Positions 1 to 9,539 of a stretch of DNA of 64,000 nucleotides are shown here, piece after piece. The DNA is taken from positions 248,001 through 312,000 of the forward strand of contig BPJM01000003.1 in assembly GCA_026004615.1 (NCBI GenBank), written 5' to 3'. The position numbers and the translations under genes were made by a program. The number at the start of each line of letters is the position of its first letter. The first letter of the stretch is position 1. The notes beneath the pieces were generated by a model. The model was not told the DNA's origin. It searched no databases and was given only the letters and a program-made list of their open reading frames with translations. The DNA comes from Planctomycetota bacterium (GTDB lineage Bacteria > Planctomycetota > J058 > J103).

Positions 1-75
1 CGCGCGGTCCAGGCGCTGCTCCAGGCCGAACCCCTCGTGCCCGAGCGCCAGCTCCGTTTCGCACCCGCGCGCTAG
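1..75 (+). CDS. 3' end of an unidentified gene
   Basis: The first 25 codons of the window read open in frame 1 and close with TAG at 73-75, giving a basic tail ending in -RFAPAR. Too little is present to name it. The stop overlaps the stop of the convergent kelch gene by a few bases, a tight arrangement also seen elsewhere in this window. In DNA this GC-rich an open frame of this length is weak evidence on its own, so this may not be a gene. Confidence 0.3.
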   Translation, partial: RAVQALLQAEPLVPERQLRFAPAR

Positions 76-1421
76 GGGGTGATGATCTCGGCGCCGCGCA
101 CGCTGTTGAGCCAGCCGTTGATGCCGCCGGTCACCAGCACCGTGCCGTCCGCGAGCGTGCACGCGGCGTCCATAGCCCGCTCCTGCTGCAGCTGCGAGCG
201 GCTGACCGCCAGCACGTCCGGGTCCGCCGGGTCGTAGACCAGCCGCCACAGATCCGCAACCGGGTCGCTGTCGATGAAGTCCGCGGTGAACACCCCGCGC
301 CCGTCGAAGAACAGCGAGCCGAAGCCGCCCGCCACCACCACCGTCCTGCCGTCGCCGGCCGCCGCCGCGGCGTGGAAGAACACCACGTCCCCGAGGTCGA
401 CGTTGGACTTGAGCGAGACCACGTTCGGGGCGGAGCCCACGCCGTTGTCCGCGAGCGTGAAGACATCGGCGCGATCGAGGTGGTACTGGCGGAAGCCGAA
501 GATGTTCTCCTCGATCTCGCCCAGCCCTCCGACCTCGACGATGGCATCGTCGCCGAGCACGCCCGGGGTGCCGTTGTCCACGTACGTGCTGGTGTGGTAC
601 TGGCGTGCGATGAGAGCTGCGGTGGGACCGAGCACGTACACGCTCAGATCCTGGAGATCGATCGCGTTCGCCTGCGCGAGCACATCGCCGTCGTTGCGGC
701 CGCCGGTCAGCAGCAGCCAGCCCGCCCGCAGGTTGGGCACGAACAGCAGCTGGTGGTTGTAGCGCTTGAGGAGCGGATCGGGTCCGGCACTGCTCGCGGT
801 GATGGTCGCGCTCAGGGTGCGCCCGTCGGGCGCGTAGATGAACACCTCGGCGCGCGCGTCGTTGTCCTCGTCGCGGCCGCCGGCGAACGCCACCCGCCCG
901 TCGGGCAGCGCCACCGCCCGCAAATCGAGCCGCTCGCCCCCCAGCGGCTCCACCACCTCCACCGTGCCGGGATCGCCCCCCGGCCCGTCGAGCGCGATGC
1001 GGACCGCGGTGCGGCGGGCGGCGCGGAACGGCCGGAACTCATCCCGCAGGTTGGTGATGCCGCCGGCGATCAGCAGGTAGTCATCGCTGGGATCGCCGGG
1101 CGTACCGGCGTCGGAGACCGCCCCGGCGCCGAAGGCGAAGCCGAGCGGCCCGGCGCTCAGCCCCGGCGCGAAGGCCCCGCTCGTGGGATCGAACAGCTCC
1201 AGGCGCTCGGGGAACTCCACGTCGTCTCCGCACTCGGTGCGGCGCACCCCGCCGATGATCGCCACCCGCCCGTTGGGCAGCGCCAGCTGCAGGTGGCCGT
1301 AGCGACCCGCGCGCAGATCGATCCCCGTCTTGCCCTGGCTGCCCTCGCACCGATCGACGCGGCAGCCGCCCGCACAGACCGCGATGAGCGCTGGGAGCAG
1401 CGCCAGGATCCGGGCTCGCAT
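72..1421 (-). CDS. Kelch/galactose-oxidase-like beta-propeller lipoprotein
   Basis: About 449 aa. I start at the ATG at 1421 because GGAGGT lies 7 nt upstream and it places a lipoprotein signal peptide (basic start, ALLPALIAVCA core, lipobox AGGC) at the N-terminus; a longer frame upstream adds only random-looking sequence. The mature protein contains about six spaced repeats of the kelch type, each with a hydrophobic strand ending in a Gly-Gly pair (AIIGG, AFAGG, LLTGG, VEVGG, VVAGG, VTGG) preceded by 'LPDGRV'-like turns, so it should fold as a beta-propeller anchored to a membrane. Kelch propellers bind proteins or sugars; the ligand cannot be read here. It does not form an operon with the aminotransferase upstream (about 145 nt gap). 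Confidence 0.8.
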   Translation of the reverse strand: MRARILALLPALIAVCAGGCRVDRCEGSQGKTGIDLRAGRYGHLQLALPNGRVAIIGGVRRTECGDDVEFPERLELFDPTSGAFAPGLSAGPLGFAFGAGAVSDAGTPGDPSDDYLLIAGGITNLRDEFRPFRAARRTAVRIALDGPGGDPGTVEVVEPLGGERLDLRAVALPDGRVAFAGGRDEDNDARAEVFIYAPDGRTLSATITASSAGPDPLLKRYNHQLLFVPNLRAGWLLLTGGRNDGDVLAQANAIDLQDLSVYVLGPTAALIARQYHTSTYVDNGTPGVLGDDAIVEVGGLGEIEENIFGFRQYHLDRADVFTLADNGVGSAPNVVSLKSNVDLGDVVFFHAAAAAGDGRTVVVAGGFGSLFFDGRGVFTADFIDSDPVADLWRLVYDPADPDVLAVSRSQLQQERAMDAACTLADGTVLVTGGINGWLNSVRGAEIITP

Positions 1422-1566
1422 GCCAGCACCTCCCTCCCCCTGGTCCAACCGCACCGTGCATCGCCGGGACGCGCGAGCACCCCCCGGTATTCGACCGCGT
1501 TCGCCCTCGCCGGCGCTCGTCCGGCTAGCCCGCGCGGGCGGTGGCGAACCGTCCTCGTGCTGACCC

Positions 1567-2652
1567 TCAGCCCTGGCGCGCGAGCCACTGCTCGATCCAG
1601 CCGAGCAGCTCCTGCAGCGCCGCGGGCTCGAGGTCGCCCATGTGCGCGATGCGGAAGGTCTGGCCCTTGATCTTGCCGTAGCCCTTGTCGAGCACGACCT
1701 GGTGCTCGGTCGCCAGCCAGGCCGCCAGCTTCTCGACGTCGATGCCGCGCGTGTTCGCGATGCAGGTCAGTCCCGGTGCCTCGTAGCCCGGCTCGGCGAA
1801 CAGCCCGAAGCCGTGCTCCAGCGCCCAGCGGCGGGTGCGCTCGGCCATGGCGCGGTGGCGCGCCCAGCGCGCCTGCAGCCCCTCCGCCTGCATGCGCGCG
1901 AGCTGGCGCTGCAGCGCGAAGATCTGCGGCAGCGCCGGGGTGGTCGGGGTCTGCTCCTGCTCGTGCCGCCGGTGGAACTCGAGCAGATCGAGGTAGTAGC
2001 CGCGGTGCGGGATGGTGGCGGCGCGCGCCCGCGCCCGATCCGAGGCCACGCACAGCGCCAGTCCCGGCGGCAGGCCGAACGCCTTCTGCACCCCGACCAG
2101 CAGGATGTCGATCCCCAGGGCATCGGTGGGGATCTCGAGCGTGGTCGCGGAGCTGACCGCATCGACCAGCAGCAGCACGTCGTCGAACTGGCGCACCACC
2201 CCGGCGATCTCGGCGAGCGGGTTCAGCACCCCGGTCGAGGTCTCCGAGTGCACCAGCGCCACCGCGTCGTAGACCCCGCGCTCCAGCTCGCGGCGCAGTG
2301 CCTCCAGGTCGCGGTTGGCGCGCCCCCACGGCACTGCGAGCGTGCCCGCTTCCTTGCCGTTGTCGAGCGTCGTCTGGGCCCAGCGCTCGGAGAACGCCCC
2401 GTTCGTCAGGTGCAGGCAGCGCCGCCGCACGCAGCTGCGCACCGCCAGCTCCCAGACCGCGGTCGCGCTGCCGGTGATCAGGTACACCGGCTGCTCGGTG
2501 CCCAGCGCCCAGCGCAGCCCCGGCTGCAGGCTGCGGTACAGCGCGCGGAACTCCGTGCTGCGGTGGCCGATCGCCGGGCGCGCGCAGGCCTGCAGCACCT
2601 CGGGATCGACCTCGACCGGTCCCGGGATGAACAGCCGCTTATGGGAGGGCAT
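1567..2652 (-). CDS. Class V pyridoxal-phosphate aminotransferase (alanine-glyoxylate/serine-pyruvate type)
   Basis: 361 aa, full length for the family. The N-terminus has the signature of the alanine/serine-glyoxylate aminotransferase branch (IPGPVEVDPEVL, then IGHRS), followed by the cofactor-binding ITGS loop, a VDAVSS strand carrying the Asp that contacts the pyridine nitrogen, and GVQKAFG with the Lys that forms the Schiff base. Members transfer an amino group between alanine, serine or glyoxylate and a keto acid; in several bacteria they make serine from phosphohydroxypyruvate or hydroxypyruvate. The start overlaps the end of the DUF1015 gene by 14 nt, with GGAGG in that gene's last codons, so the two are probably translationally coupled. 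Substrate is inferred; no serA is in view. Confidence 0.85.
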   Translation of the reverse strand: MPSHKRLFIPGPVEVDPEVLQACARPAIGHRSTEFRALYRSLQPGLRWALGTEQPVYLITGSATAVWELAVRSCVRRRCLHLTNGAFSERWAQTTLDNGKEAGTLAVPWGRANRDLEALRRELERGVYDAVALVHSETSTGVLNPLAEIAGVVRQFDDVLLLVDAVSSATTLEIPTDALGIDILLVGVQKAFGLPPGLALCVASDRARARAATIPHRGYYLDLLEFHRRHEQEQTPTTPALPQIFALQRQLARMQAEGLQARWARHRAMAERTRRWALEHGFGLFAEPGYEAPGLTCIANTRGIDVEKLAAWLATEHQVVLDKGYGKIKGQTFRIAHMGDLEPAALQELLGWIEQWLARQG

Positions 2653-3955
2653 CGAGGGGGGCCTCCACGTCGTTCATGAGCAGCCCGCTGGGAAACTTGG
2701 GATAGAAATCGGTCGACTTCTGCGGCATGGTCGCGCCCGCACGCGCCACCTGGAGCACCGCCCGCGGCGGGGTCGGCCGCAGCAGCACCGCCACCCGATA
2801 GCGTTCATCCAGCCGCGCCAGCGCTTCGGCGGCGGTGCGGGTGTACCACGGGCGCAGCGCCGCCTCCTCCGCGGTGGCGCCCTGGGCCGCCCGCCGCTCC
2901 AGCAAGGGCTCCAGCGCGAGCGCGTGCAGGATCGTCACATCCAGGCGCCGCAGCGGTGCCGGCAGCGGCGCCAGCACCTCGTCCAGGTCGACCTCCGGCC
3001 GCAGCACCACCCGGTGGGCGCGCCGGCCATCGGTGAGCACATAGCAGCCCGGCCCGGCCTCGGCGAGCCCCTGCAGCTCCGCCTCCAGCGCCTCCGCCTG
3101 CGGCTGGTGCAGCACCGTGTCCTCGGTGAATAGCGGATCGAGCATGGCGAGCAACTCATCGAGGGTCACCTCGGGCAGCACCCGGTGGGTGGCGAGCACG
3201 AGCAGGCCCGGGTCGTGCACCTCGACCAGCGCGCACAGCCGGTAGCGATGCCCGGGTTGCGCCTCGCCGCGCTGCTCCTGTTGCTGGCGGAAGGCGACGG
3301 CGGTCTCGTAGCGGTGGTGCCCGTCGGCGATCACGCAGGTGCGCGCGGCCATGTGCGCGCACACGGTGCGGATCGCCTCCGCATCGTCGATCGCCCACAG
3401 CCGGTGCGCGATCCCGTCCGGGGTGCGGAACTCCATCCGCGGCGCCGTGGCGGCAGCCGCGCGCTCCAGCACCTGCGGCACCAGCCGCTGCGCGTCCTCG
3501 TAGAGCAGGAACACCACTCCGAAGTGCGCGCGCACCGCCCGGAGCAGCCGCAGCCGCTCCTCCTTGTAGACGCCGTAGGTCCGCTCGTGGGGCAGCACGC
3601 CGCCCTCGCCGTAGGGCGCGGCCTCCACCAGCGCGAACAGCCCGTGCCGGCAGTACTCCCGCCCGCCGTGCGCGAAGCGCTGCTCGTACCACCACAGCGC
3701 CGGCCGCTCCTCGCGGCGCACCAGTCCCTGCCGGAGCCAGGCGCGCCAGCGCGCCGCCGCGGCGGCGTAGGCGTCCTCGCCCGGAGCCTCGGGTTCGGGC
3801 AACGACAGCCGCACCACGTTGTGCGGGTTGCGCTCCAGATAGGCGCGCCGCATGGCGGGGCTCACCTTGTCGTAGGGCTCGGCGAGCAGCTCCTCGATGG
3901 GGCCGGCGTGCGCCGGATCGTACAGGATCGCGCGGAAGGGTCGCACCTGGGGCAT
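2639..3955 (-). CDS. DUF1015 family protein
   Basis: 438 aa. Recognised from the conserved opening (VRPFRAILYDP... EPYDKVSP), the NPHNVVRLSLPE segment and the DGHHRYETA motif in the middle. The biochemical role of DUF1015 is not established; in my recollection it often sits next to serine-biosynthesis genes, and here it overlaps a class V aminotransferase by 14 nt. The ATG at 3955 follows AGGAGGG. Being first in the pair, it may set expression of the aminotransferase. I infer a role in amino-acid or keto-acid metabolism from context only. The DGHHR motif, with adjacent acidic and His residues, could bind a metal or nucleotide, but that is a guess. Confidence 0.85.
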   Translation of the reverse strand: MPQVRPFRAILYDPAHAGPIEELLAEPYDKVSPAMRRAYLERNPHNVVRLSLPEPEAPGEDAYAAAAARWRAWLRQGLVRREERPALWWYEQRFAHGGREYCRHGLFALVEAAPYGEGGVLPHERTYGVYKEERLRLLRAVRAHFGVVFLLYEDAQRLVPQVLERAAAATAPRMEFRTPDGIAHRLWAIDDAEAIRTVCAHMAARTCVIADGHHRYETAVAFRQQQEQRGEAQPGHRYRLCALVEVHDPGLLVLATHRVLPEVTLDELLAMLDPLFTEDTVLHQPQAEALEAELQGLAEAGPGCYVLTDGRRAHRVVLRPEVDLDEVLAPLPAPLRRLDVTILHALALEPLLERRAAQGATAEEAALRPWYTRTAAEALARLDERYRVAVLLRPTPPRAVLQVARAGATMPQKSTDFYPKFPSGLLMNDVEAPLDALP

Positions 3956-4017
3956 GCTGCGGCTGCCCTCCTGTCGTGGGCTCGCGCGCGAGCCAGCTGG
4001 CCGGCGCGTAGCGCACG

Positions 4018-4046
4018 AGGATAGTGCGGCGAGCGAGGCGCCGCAA
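4018..4046 (-). promoter_or_regulatory. Candidate sigma-70-type promoter for the DUF1015-aminotransferase operon
   Basis: On the minus strand TTGCGG (4046-4041) and TATCCT (4023-4018) are 17 nt apart. A start site near 4011 would give a leader of about 55 nt before the ATG at 3955. The -35 matches TTGACA at four of six positions; the match is modest for GC-rich DNA. Confidence 0.4.
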
Positions 4047-4088
4047 TGGCTCGCGTGCCGGGCGGCGCGAGCGGCGAGCCGAAGGTCC

Positions 4089-5864
4089 TCAGATCCCCGG
4101 CAGTCCTTCGGCGTCCAGGTCGGCGAACTCCTCGGCGGGCGCGGCCAGGAGCGGGTCGCTCTGCAGGTCGGCCTCGCGCAGCGCCGGGCGGTCGAGTCCG
4201 GCCCCGGGTGGCGGAGCGGGCCGGCGGGGCCGGTGGCGGCCGGATGGAGCCTGCCCGCCGGAGGCGGCCCCGGGGGCGGAGGCGGGCGGCGCCGGGCTGC
4301 CGGCGGCGATGCCCTGCAGCGCCGCCCATCCCGCGCTGCCCTCCGCGGCGGGCGCCTCGGCCGGCGGCGCCGCCAGGATGCGGGTGGCGCCCGCCGCCCC
4401 GGGGTGGGCGGCGCGGGCGGCTGCCTGCAGCTCCTCTACGGCCGGCAACGGTGCGGCGAGCGGGCCATCCCAGCTCAGCCACCGCTGGCCGGCGGTCGGC
4501 AGCAGGCGTGTCCGCGCCAGCCCCGCGGGCCGCGGTCTGGCACTGCCGCCCGGAGGCTCGCCGTGCTCACTCGCCGCCGCCGCAGCGGGAGCCTGCCCCG
4601 CACCGGCAGCGGGCGCCTGCAGCTCGTGCGCCAGCTCGCCCAGCCCGTCGTCGGCCGCCGGCGCCGCCACGATGAGCGGGTCGGTGCGGGCGACTCCGGC
4701 CGCAGCTCCGCTCGCCACCAGCTCGGCCAGCCGCGCCTGCAGCTGCTCGTTCTCGCGCCGCAGCGCTTCCAGCTCGCGCAGCGCCTGGCGGGCGGCCTGC
4801 TCGGCGTCGAGCACCGCCTGGCGCATGCGCGCCTCGAGCTGCTCCGGCTCGCCCTGCGCGCGCTGCCGCTCCAGCTCCGCGCGCAGCTGCTCCACCTCGC
4901 GCCGCGCCGCCGCCAGCTTCTGCTCCGCCTCGCGCTCCACGCGCTCCAGCGCCTCGGTGGCCTCCCGCGCGGTGCGTTCGGCGTCCAGCACCGCGCGCCG
5001 CATGCGGACCTCCGGGCCCTCCTCGCGCTCGATGCGCTCCAGCCGCTGCAGCTCCGCCCGTGCCTGCTCGCGCACGCGCGCCGCCACCGGTTCGGCGGCT
5101 TCGCGCACCGCCCGCTCGACCGCCCGCATCACCGCGTGCACCAGGCCTTCGCTCTCGGCGAGGTACGCCTTCTCGCGGGCGAGGGCGCCCGCGCGCTCGC
5201 GGTCGAGCTTCGCCTGCAGCTCGCGGATCTCGCCCCGGAGCTTGCGGATCTCCGCGCGCGCCTTCTCGCCGGTGCGGCGCAGCGCCTGTTCGGCCGCGGC
5301 GCGTGTCGCCGCCTCGGCCTGGCGTGCGGCGCGCTCGGCCTTCTCGGCACCCTCGCGCGCCTGCCGCTCCGCCTCCTGCCGGGCCTGCTCGAGCTGTTCC
5401 TGCAGCAGCGCGAGTTCGCGCTCGGCGGTGCGGGCGCGGGTTTCGGCCTGGAAGGCGCGCCGGATCGCCGCCTCGACCTCACGGCGCAGCCGGCCGATCT
5501 CCTCCACGCTCGCGCGCAGCGCCGCCTCCAGCCGCTCGACCGTGAACGGCTCGCCGGGCGCGGCGGCCGCCTCGGTCGCGGCCGCGGGCCGCTCGCCCGC
5601 GAAGGCCAGCGGCGCCGGGGGGTCCTGCTCGGGTCCGGCCGCCGCCGCTTGCTGCTCGTGCCCTGAGGGTGGTTCGCCGCTGGCCGGGCTGGGCGGCGCA
5701 GGCGGTGGGGCTGCGGCGGAGCCGGCGCCGGCGGCCTCGCCAGCCTCGGCGGGCGGCTCGGGGGCGGGCTCGTCCGCCAGCGTCGGGCGATCATCGAGTC
5801 CCCGCGGCGCCGCCTGCGCGGAGCGCGCGCGCCGCCGCCTGCCGCCTCGCCTGGCTCGGGCCAT
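4089..5864 (-). CDS. Long Ala/Glu/Arg-rich coiled-coil protein
   Basis: 591 aa from the ATG at 5864; the longer upstream frame is non-coding-like. The N-terminus is very basic (MARARRGGRRRRAR), followed by an Ala/Pro/Glu linker, then roughly residues 130-400 as nearly uninterrupted charged heptad sequence typical of a coiled coil. Two copies of an 'RMR(R/Q)AVLDAE(R/Q)' unit occur about 90 residues apart, pointing to internal duplication. The C-terminus returns to Pro/Ala-rich disorder and ends in a short acidic stretch (FADLDAEGLPGI). No signal peptide or membrane segment is seen, so it is probably cytoplasmic; the basic head could bind DNA or RNA. No family is recognised. The gene is divergent from the VCBS gene at 6037. 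Confidence 0.75.
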   Translation of the reverse strand: MARARRGGRRRRARSAQAAPRGLDDRPTLADEPAPEPPAEAGEAAGAGSAAAPPPAPPSPASGEPPSGHEQQAAAAGPEQDPPAPLAFAGERPAAATEAAAAPGEPFTVERLEAALRASVEEIGRLRREVEAAIRRAFQAETRARTAERELALLQEQLEQARQEAERQAREGAEKAERAARQAEAATRAAAEQALRRTGEKARAEIRKLRGEIRELQAKLDRERAGALAREKAYLAESEGLVHAVMRAVERAVREAAEPVAARVREQARAELQRLERIEREEGPEVRMRRAVLDAERTAREATEALERVEREAEQKLAAARREVEQLRAELERQRAQGEPEQLEARMRQAVLDAEQAARQALRELEALRRENEQLQARLAELVASGAAAGVARTDPLIVAAPAADDGLGELAHELQAPAAGAGQAPAAAAASEHGEPPGGSARPRPAGLARTRLLPTAGQRWLSWDGPLAAPLPAVEELQAAARAAHPGAAGATRILAAPPAEAPAAEGSAGWAALQGIAAGSPAPPASAPGAASGGQAPSGRHRPRRPAPPPGAGLDRPALREADLQSDPLLAAPAEEFADLDAEGLPGI

Positions 5865-6036
5865 GGAGCACCGGGCTGGAGCCCACCTCGCCCCCAAGCC
5901 TAGCGCCGGGCCGCAGCCGCGGCAAGCGGCCCGCCAGCGCCCGCCCCTGTGGCCGGCGCCGGTCCTGGCGCGCACCGGGAGCGCTGTGCTATCCGTGGAA
6001 GCGGACGGCTCGGTCGCGACCGCTGGAGACCTCCCC

Positions 6037-9000
6037 ATGTCGCCACCTTCTGTGCTCCGCAGCGCTGCCGCCGCGCTGCTGCTGCTCCCCTTCGGCGCCA
6101 CCAGCAGCGGCTGCGGACCGGCGCCGTGGTTGCTCGCGGCCCTGGGCGGTGCGAGCGCGGTCTCCGATCGCTCCTCGGAGCGCAATGCTCCGCCCTCGCT
6201 CGCGGTGATGACCCCCGCCGGAGTGCAGCGGCAGCGGGTGGAGCTCTCCTTCTCGGTCGCCGACCCGGAGGGGGACACGATCGAGCTCGCGTTCGCCTAC
6301 GCGGTGGGCGATGGTCCCTTTACGCCTGCGACACCGGCGTGGGGGGGACTGCCCAATCCGGCGCCGGTGAGCGCCCGTGCCGAGGGGGTGGACCTCGTCT
6401 TCTCCTGGGACAGCGCTGCCGACGCGGTCCCCAACTCGGCCGAGGTACGCTTCGCGGTCTTCGCCGCCCGCGCCGGGCAGCCGCGCGCGGTCACCGGCCC
6501 GTTCGCGGTCGTTAATGCTCCGCTGCGTCTCGATCTGGGCCCGCTCGGCGGTACCGCGGTGCTGCCGGCGCATACCGCCATCGAGGAGGCCACTGGCAGC
6601 GGGCCGGAGTATGCGGTCGAGCTGGCCCCCTTGGTCCGCGACGGACTGCCACCGTACCGCTTTTCGATCACCGCGGAGCCTGCACTGCCCGGAGTCGCGA
6701 TCGACCGCAGTTCCGGCCGGCTGGCCGGCCAACCCCCGCCGCAGCGGCAACTACCGGCTCAGGCTTGCCGTCGAGGATGCCACCCTGGCACGCGTGGAAC
6801 AGCAGCTCGCGCTGACGGTGCGAACCGCGCTGCGGGTGAGCGCGCCGGCGCTGCCGCCGGCGGCCCCCGGCGCGCCGTACGACGAGCGCGTGCCGGCGCG
6901 CGGGGGCAGCCCCCCCCTACACCTTCGCGCTGCGGGCCGGGGCGCTGCCCGACTCGCTGGTGCTCGAGGCGGACGGCCGGCTGCGCGGGACCGCCCCGGC
7001 CGTGGCGGCCCCCGAGGTGCATGCGTTCACGGTCGCGGTCCGAGATGCGGAAGGCTTCACGGCCGAACGCGAGCTGCGGCTGCGCATCGCCGAGCCGCGT
7101 CCGGTCGCGCAGACCCGCAGCCCCGGTGCCGCCGAGTCCGTGGTGCTGCCGGCCTATGCGATTGCGGATTTCGACGCGGACGGGATCGACGACCTGCTGC
7201 GCGCGGCCACGCTCACCAGCAGCGGCGCTACCGCGGTCGAGCTGCTGTTCGGCCGCGGTGACGGCACGTTGGACACCCCGCGCCCCGTCACCGTGCCCGC
7301 TGGTCTCCAGCTCGTCGCGCCCAGCCCCGAACGCCGCATGGTGGCGGCCGGCAGGTTCGACGCCGATGCGTACGCCGACGCGGTGATGCCGGTGCTCGCC
7401 GCCCGCTCGCTGCAGCTGCTGGTGCTGCGCAGCGACGGACAGCGCCCGCCCCACCGCGTCGCCGAACTGCTGCCCCTCACCGGTGCGCCCAACGATCTGG
7501 TGGTGGGTGAGTTCGACGGCCTGCCGGGCGAGGAGATCGCCGTGGGCGAGCTGTTCGATACCGACCGCAACGGCGCCGCCGACCGCGCCCAGGTGACGGT
7601 ATGGACCTTCGATACGCGCACGGGCCGGTGGACGGCGGCGGTCGGCCCCGCCTCGCAGCCGGCCGCGCCGCCAGCTGGACTGGGGCGTCTGAGCGCCCCC
7701 GACCTCGACGGCGACGGCCGCCAAGAGCTGCACTTCGACGGCCGGATCTTCGTGCACCAGGACGGCGGCTTTCTCGAGACGACCCTGGCGCTCAGTGGCC
7801 CGGACAACCAGGTGAGCGCGGCCCTGACCGGCACCCTCGGTGTCAGCTCCGGGCGGCTGCGCGACGAGATCGTGCGCCAGCAGCTCGCGCCCGACGGCTC
7901 GCTAGTGCTCGAGGTCATCGGATTCTCGGGCACGCTGCGCACCGGGGTGTTCGATCCGCGCGACGGACGGCTTGTGCCCGACATGCCGCTAGCGCTGCTC
8001 GCCAGTCTACCGGTGAGCGGCGGGGCCACGGTCCGACTCCGAGCCGGACCGCTGGACCGCGACGGTTCCGAGGCGGTCGTGGTCCAGGCCGGCGGCCGGG
8101 CCGGCGCCGCGCCGCGGTGGCTCTACCTGCTGGCATTCCGCGACGGAATGTTCAGCCCGCCGGCCTTCGACCACGACCACATCGCGCAAGCCGGGCTACG
8201 CGGCCGCCCCGTCGGGCTCGCGCTGCTCGATCTGGGGCGGCAGAGCAGCCATGCGGTGATCGACCTCAGCGACGGCCCGGATGCGGACGGTCCCGAACTG
8301 TTGCTCCTCGCCCACGAGCAGTTCCGGTTCGACGGACCGGAGGTGCGCGCTCTGCGCGACGACCGGCCGGAGCTGGAGGGCTCGACGCTGCCGGTCCGCA
8401 TCTTGGAACTGCTCGCGCCGGGCCGCCGCGAGATCGTCCTGCCCCAACGCCAGGGCGACATGCTGCTGATCGAGCTCGACGAGGCCGGCCGCCCGGGTGC
8501 GGAGCAGGTGCTCGTGCCAGCCAGTCTCGCCGGCGGTCTCCCGCTCGATGTGACCCGGATCGCCGAGGGTGCCGAGGTCGCCGCCGCGGTCGAGCTGTTG
8601 CAGTGCGGGCGGGACTGCACGGTGTCGCTGGCGCGCTATACCCCCCTGGGCACCGGCAGCCTGCCGGTCGAGACCGCGCGCACCGCGCCGGTGCCCAACA
8701 GTGTGGGCCTGCGCAGCCACGACTTCGACGGCGACGGGGTGGACGAGCTGGTGCTGAACGACCTGGCCGCAGCGACCGTCAACGTCGTGGCTCCGCGCTT
8801 CGCAGCGGGTGGGCAGCCGGTCGTGCTGGGCGCGAGCTTCGTCGGCCCGGTGCTGCCGGACTTCGAGCTGCTCGACCTGGATCGCGACGGCCTGACGGAC
8901 GTGGTCTGCCGCACCTCGCCCCCGGTGGGTCTGGGCGGCCGCGGCACGACGACGGTGGTCATCGCGCGCGGACTCGGCGGCGGACTGCTCGCCGCCGGAG

Positions 9001-9506
9001 TGCTCGCGCGCACCTCGGCCACCGCGCTGGCGGGTGCGATGGGCCCGCTGTTCGGCGACTTCGATGGCGATGACGCGGTGGACGCGGTCACGTTGGGTCG
9101 CTTCGACGATGGGCTGGTGGGAGTCGACCTGGCCGCGAATCGGGACGGCACCTTCGCGTCCCCACTGCGGGTGCTGGTGCTGTCCGAGCGCGTGGACGCG
9201 CTCGCCGCCGGGGTTGCGGATGCGGATCTGGACGGCGACCTCGATCTGTGGGTGATCGAGCAGAGCGAACGCGAGCTGTTGCTGCTGGCCAACGAGGGCA
9301 GCGGCAGCTTCCGCCTGCAACGCCGCATCGATCTGGGCTTGCGCATCAGCGAGGAGCCGGCGCCGCGCATCGCGCTGGGAGACTTGGACGGCGATGCGAT
9401 CGACGACCTGGTGATCGCGGTCCACCCCGAGGTCATCGTGCTGTTCGGCGACGGGCGGGGCGGCTGGCGGCGCGCCGAGCCGGAACCCGCGCCCGCAGCG
9501 CGCTGA
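6037..9506 (+). CDS. VCBS/FG-GAP repeat lipoprotein with Ig-like domains, interrupted by two apparent frameshifts
   Basis: The ATG at 6037 (GGAG 8 nt upstream) begins a lipoprotein signal ending in SSGC at residue 26. About 230 residues follow in frame 1, then the reading continues in frame 2 after a C5 run at 6733-6737 and in frame 3 after a C8 run at 6910-6917. Removing one C from each run gives one protein of about 1155 aa with natural joins: '...RLAGQP|RRSGNYRLRLAVED' and '...RGGSPPYTFALRAGALP', both typical of putative-Ig/cadherin-like domains. The rest has at least seven Ca-binding FG-GAP motifs (DFDADGIDD, DLDGDGRQE, DFDGDGVDE, DLDRDGLTD, DADLDGDLD and others) of the kind forming beta-propellers. 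It is probably surface-exposed. The shifts look like sequencing insertions, but a real pseudogene is possible. Confidence 0.7.
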
Positions 9507-9516
9507 GCCCGGACCG

Positions 9517-9533
9517 CGCCCGGCGCCCGGGCG
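9517..9533. terminator. Short GC hairpin between convergent genes
   Basis: CGCCCGG and CCGGGCG form a perfect 7-bp stem with a 3-nt loop in the 33-nt gap between two convergent stops. There is no T-run on either side, so it would be an atypical terminator that could serve both directions. Confidence 0.4.
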
Positions 9534-9539
9534 GCGGGT

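Noticed and set aside
4024-5868. Very long plus-strand open frame preceding the VCBS gene
   Set aside because: It is the antisense shadow of the coiled-coil gene, Ser/Arg/Ala low complexity; only the part from 6037 has signal peptide and domains.
6733-6917. Programmed ribosomal frameshifting in the VCBS gene
   Set aside because: Two shifts in C runs, no stimulatory hairpin or internal Shine-Dalgarno seen, and similar shifts occur in unrelated genes, so sequence error is simpler.
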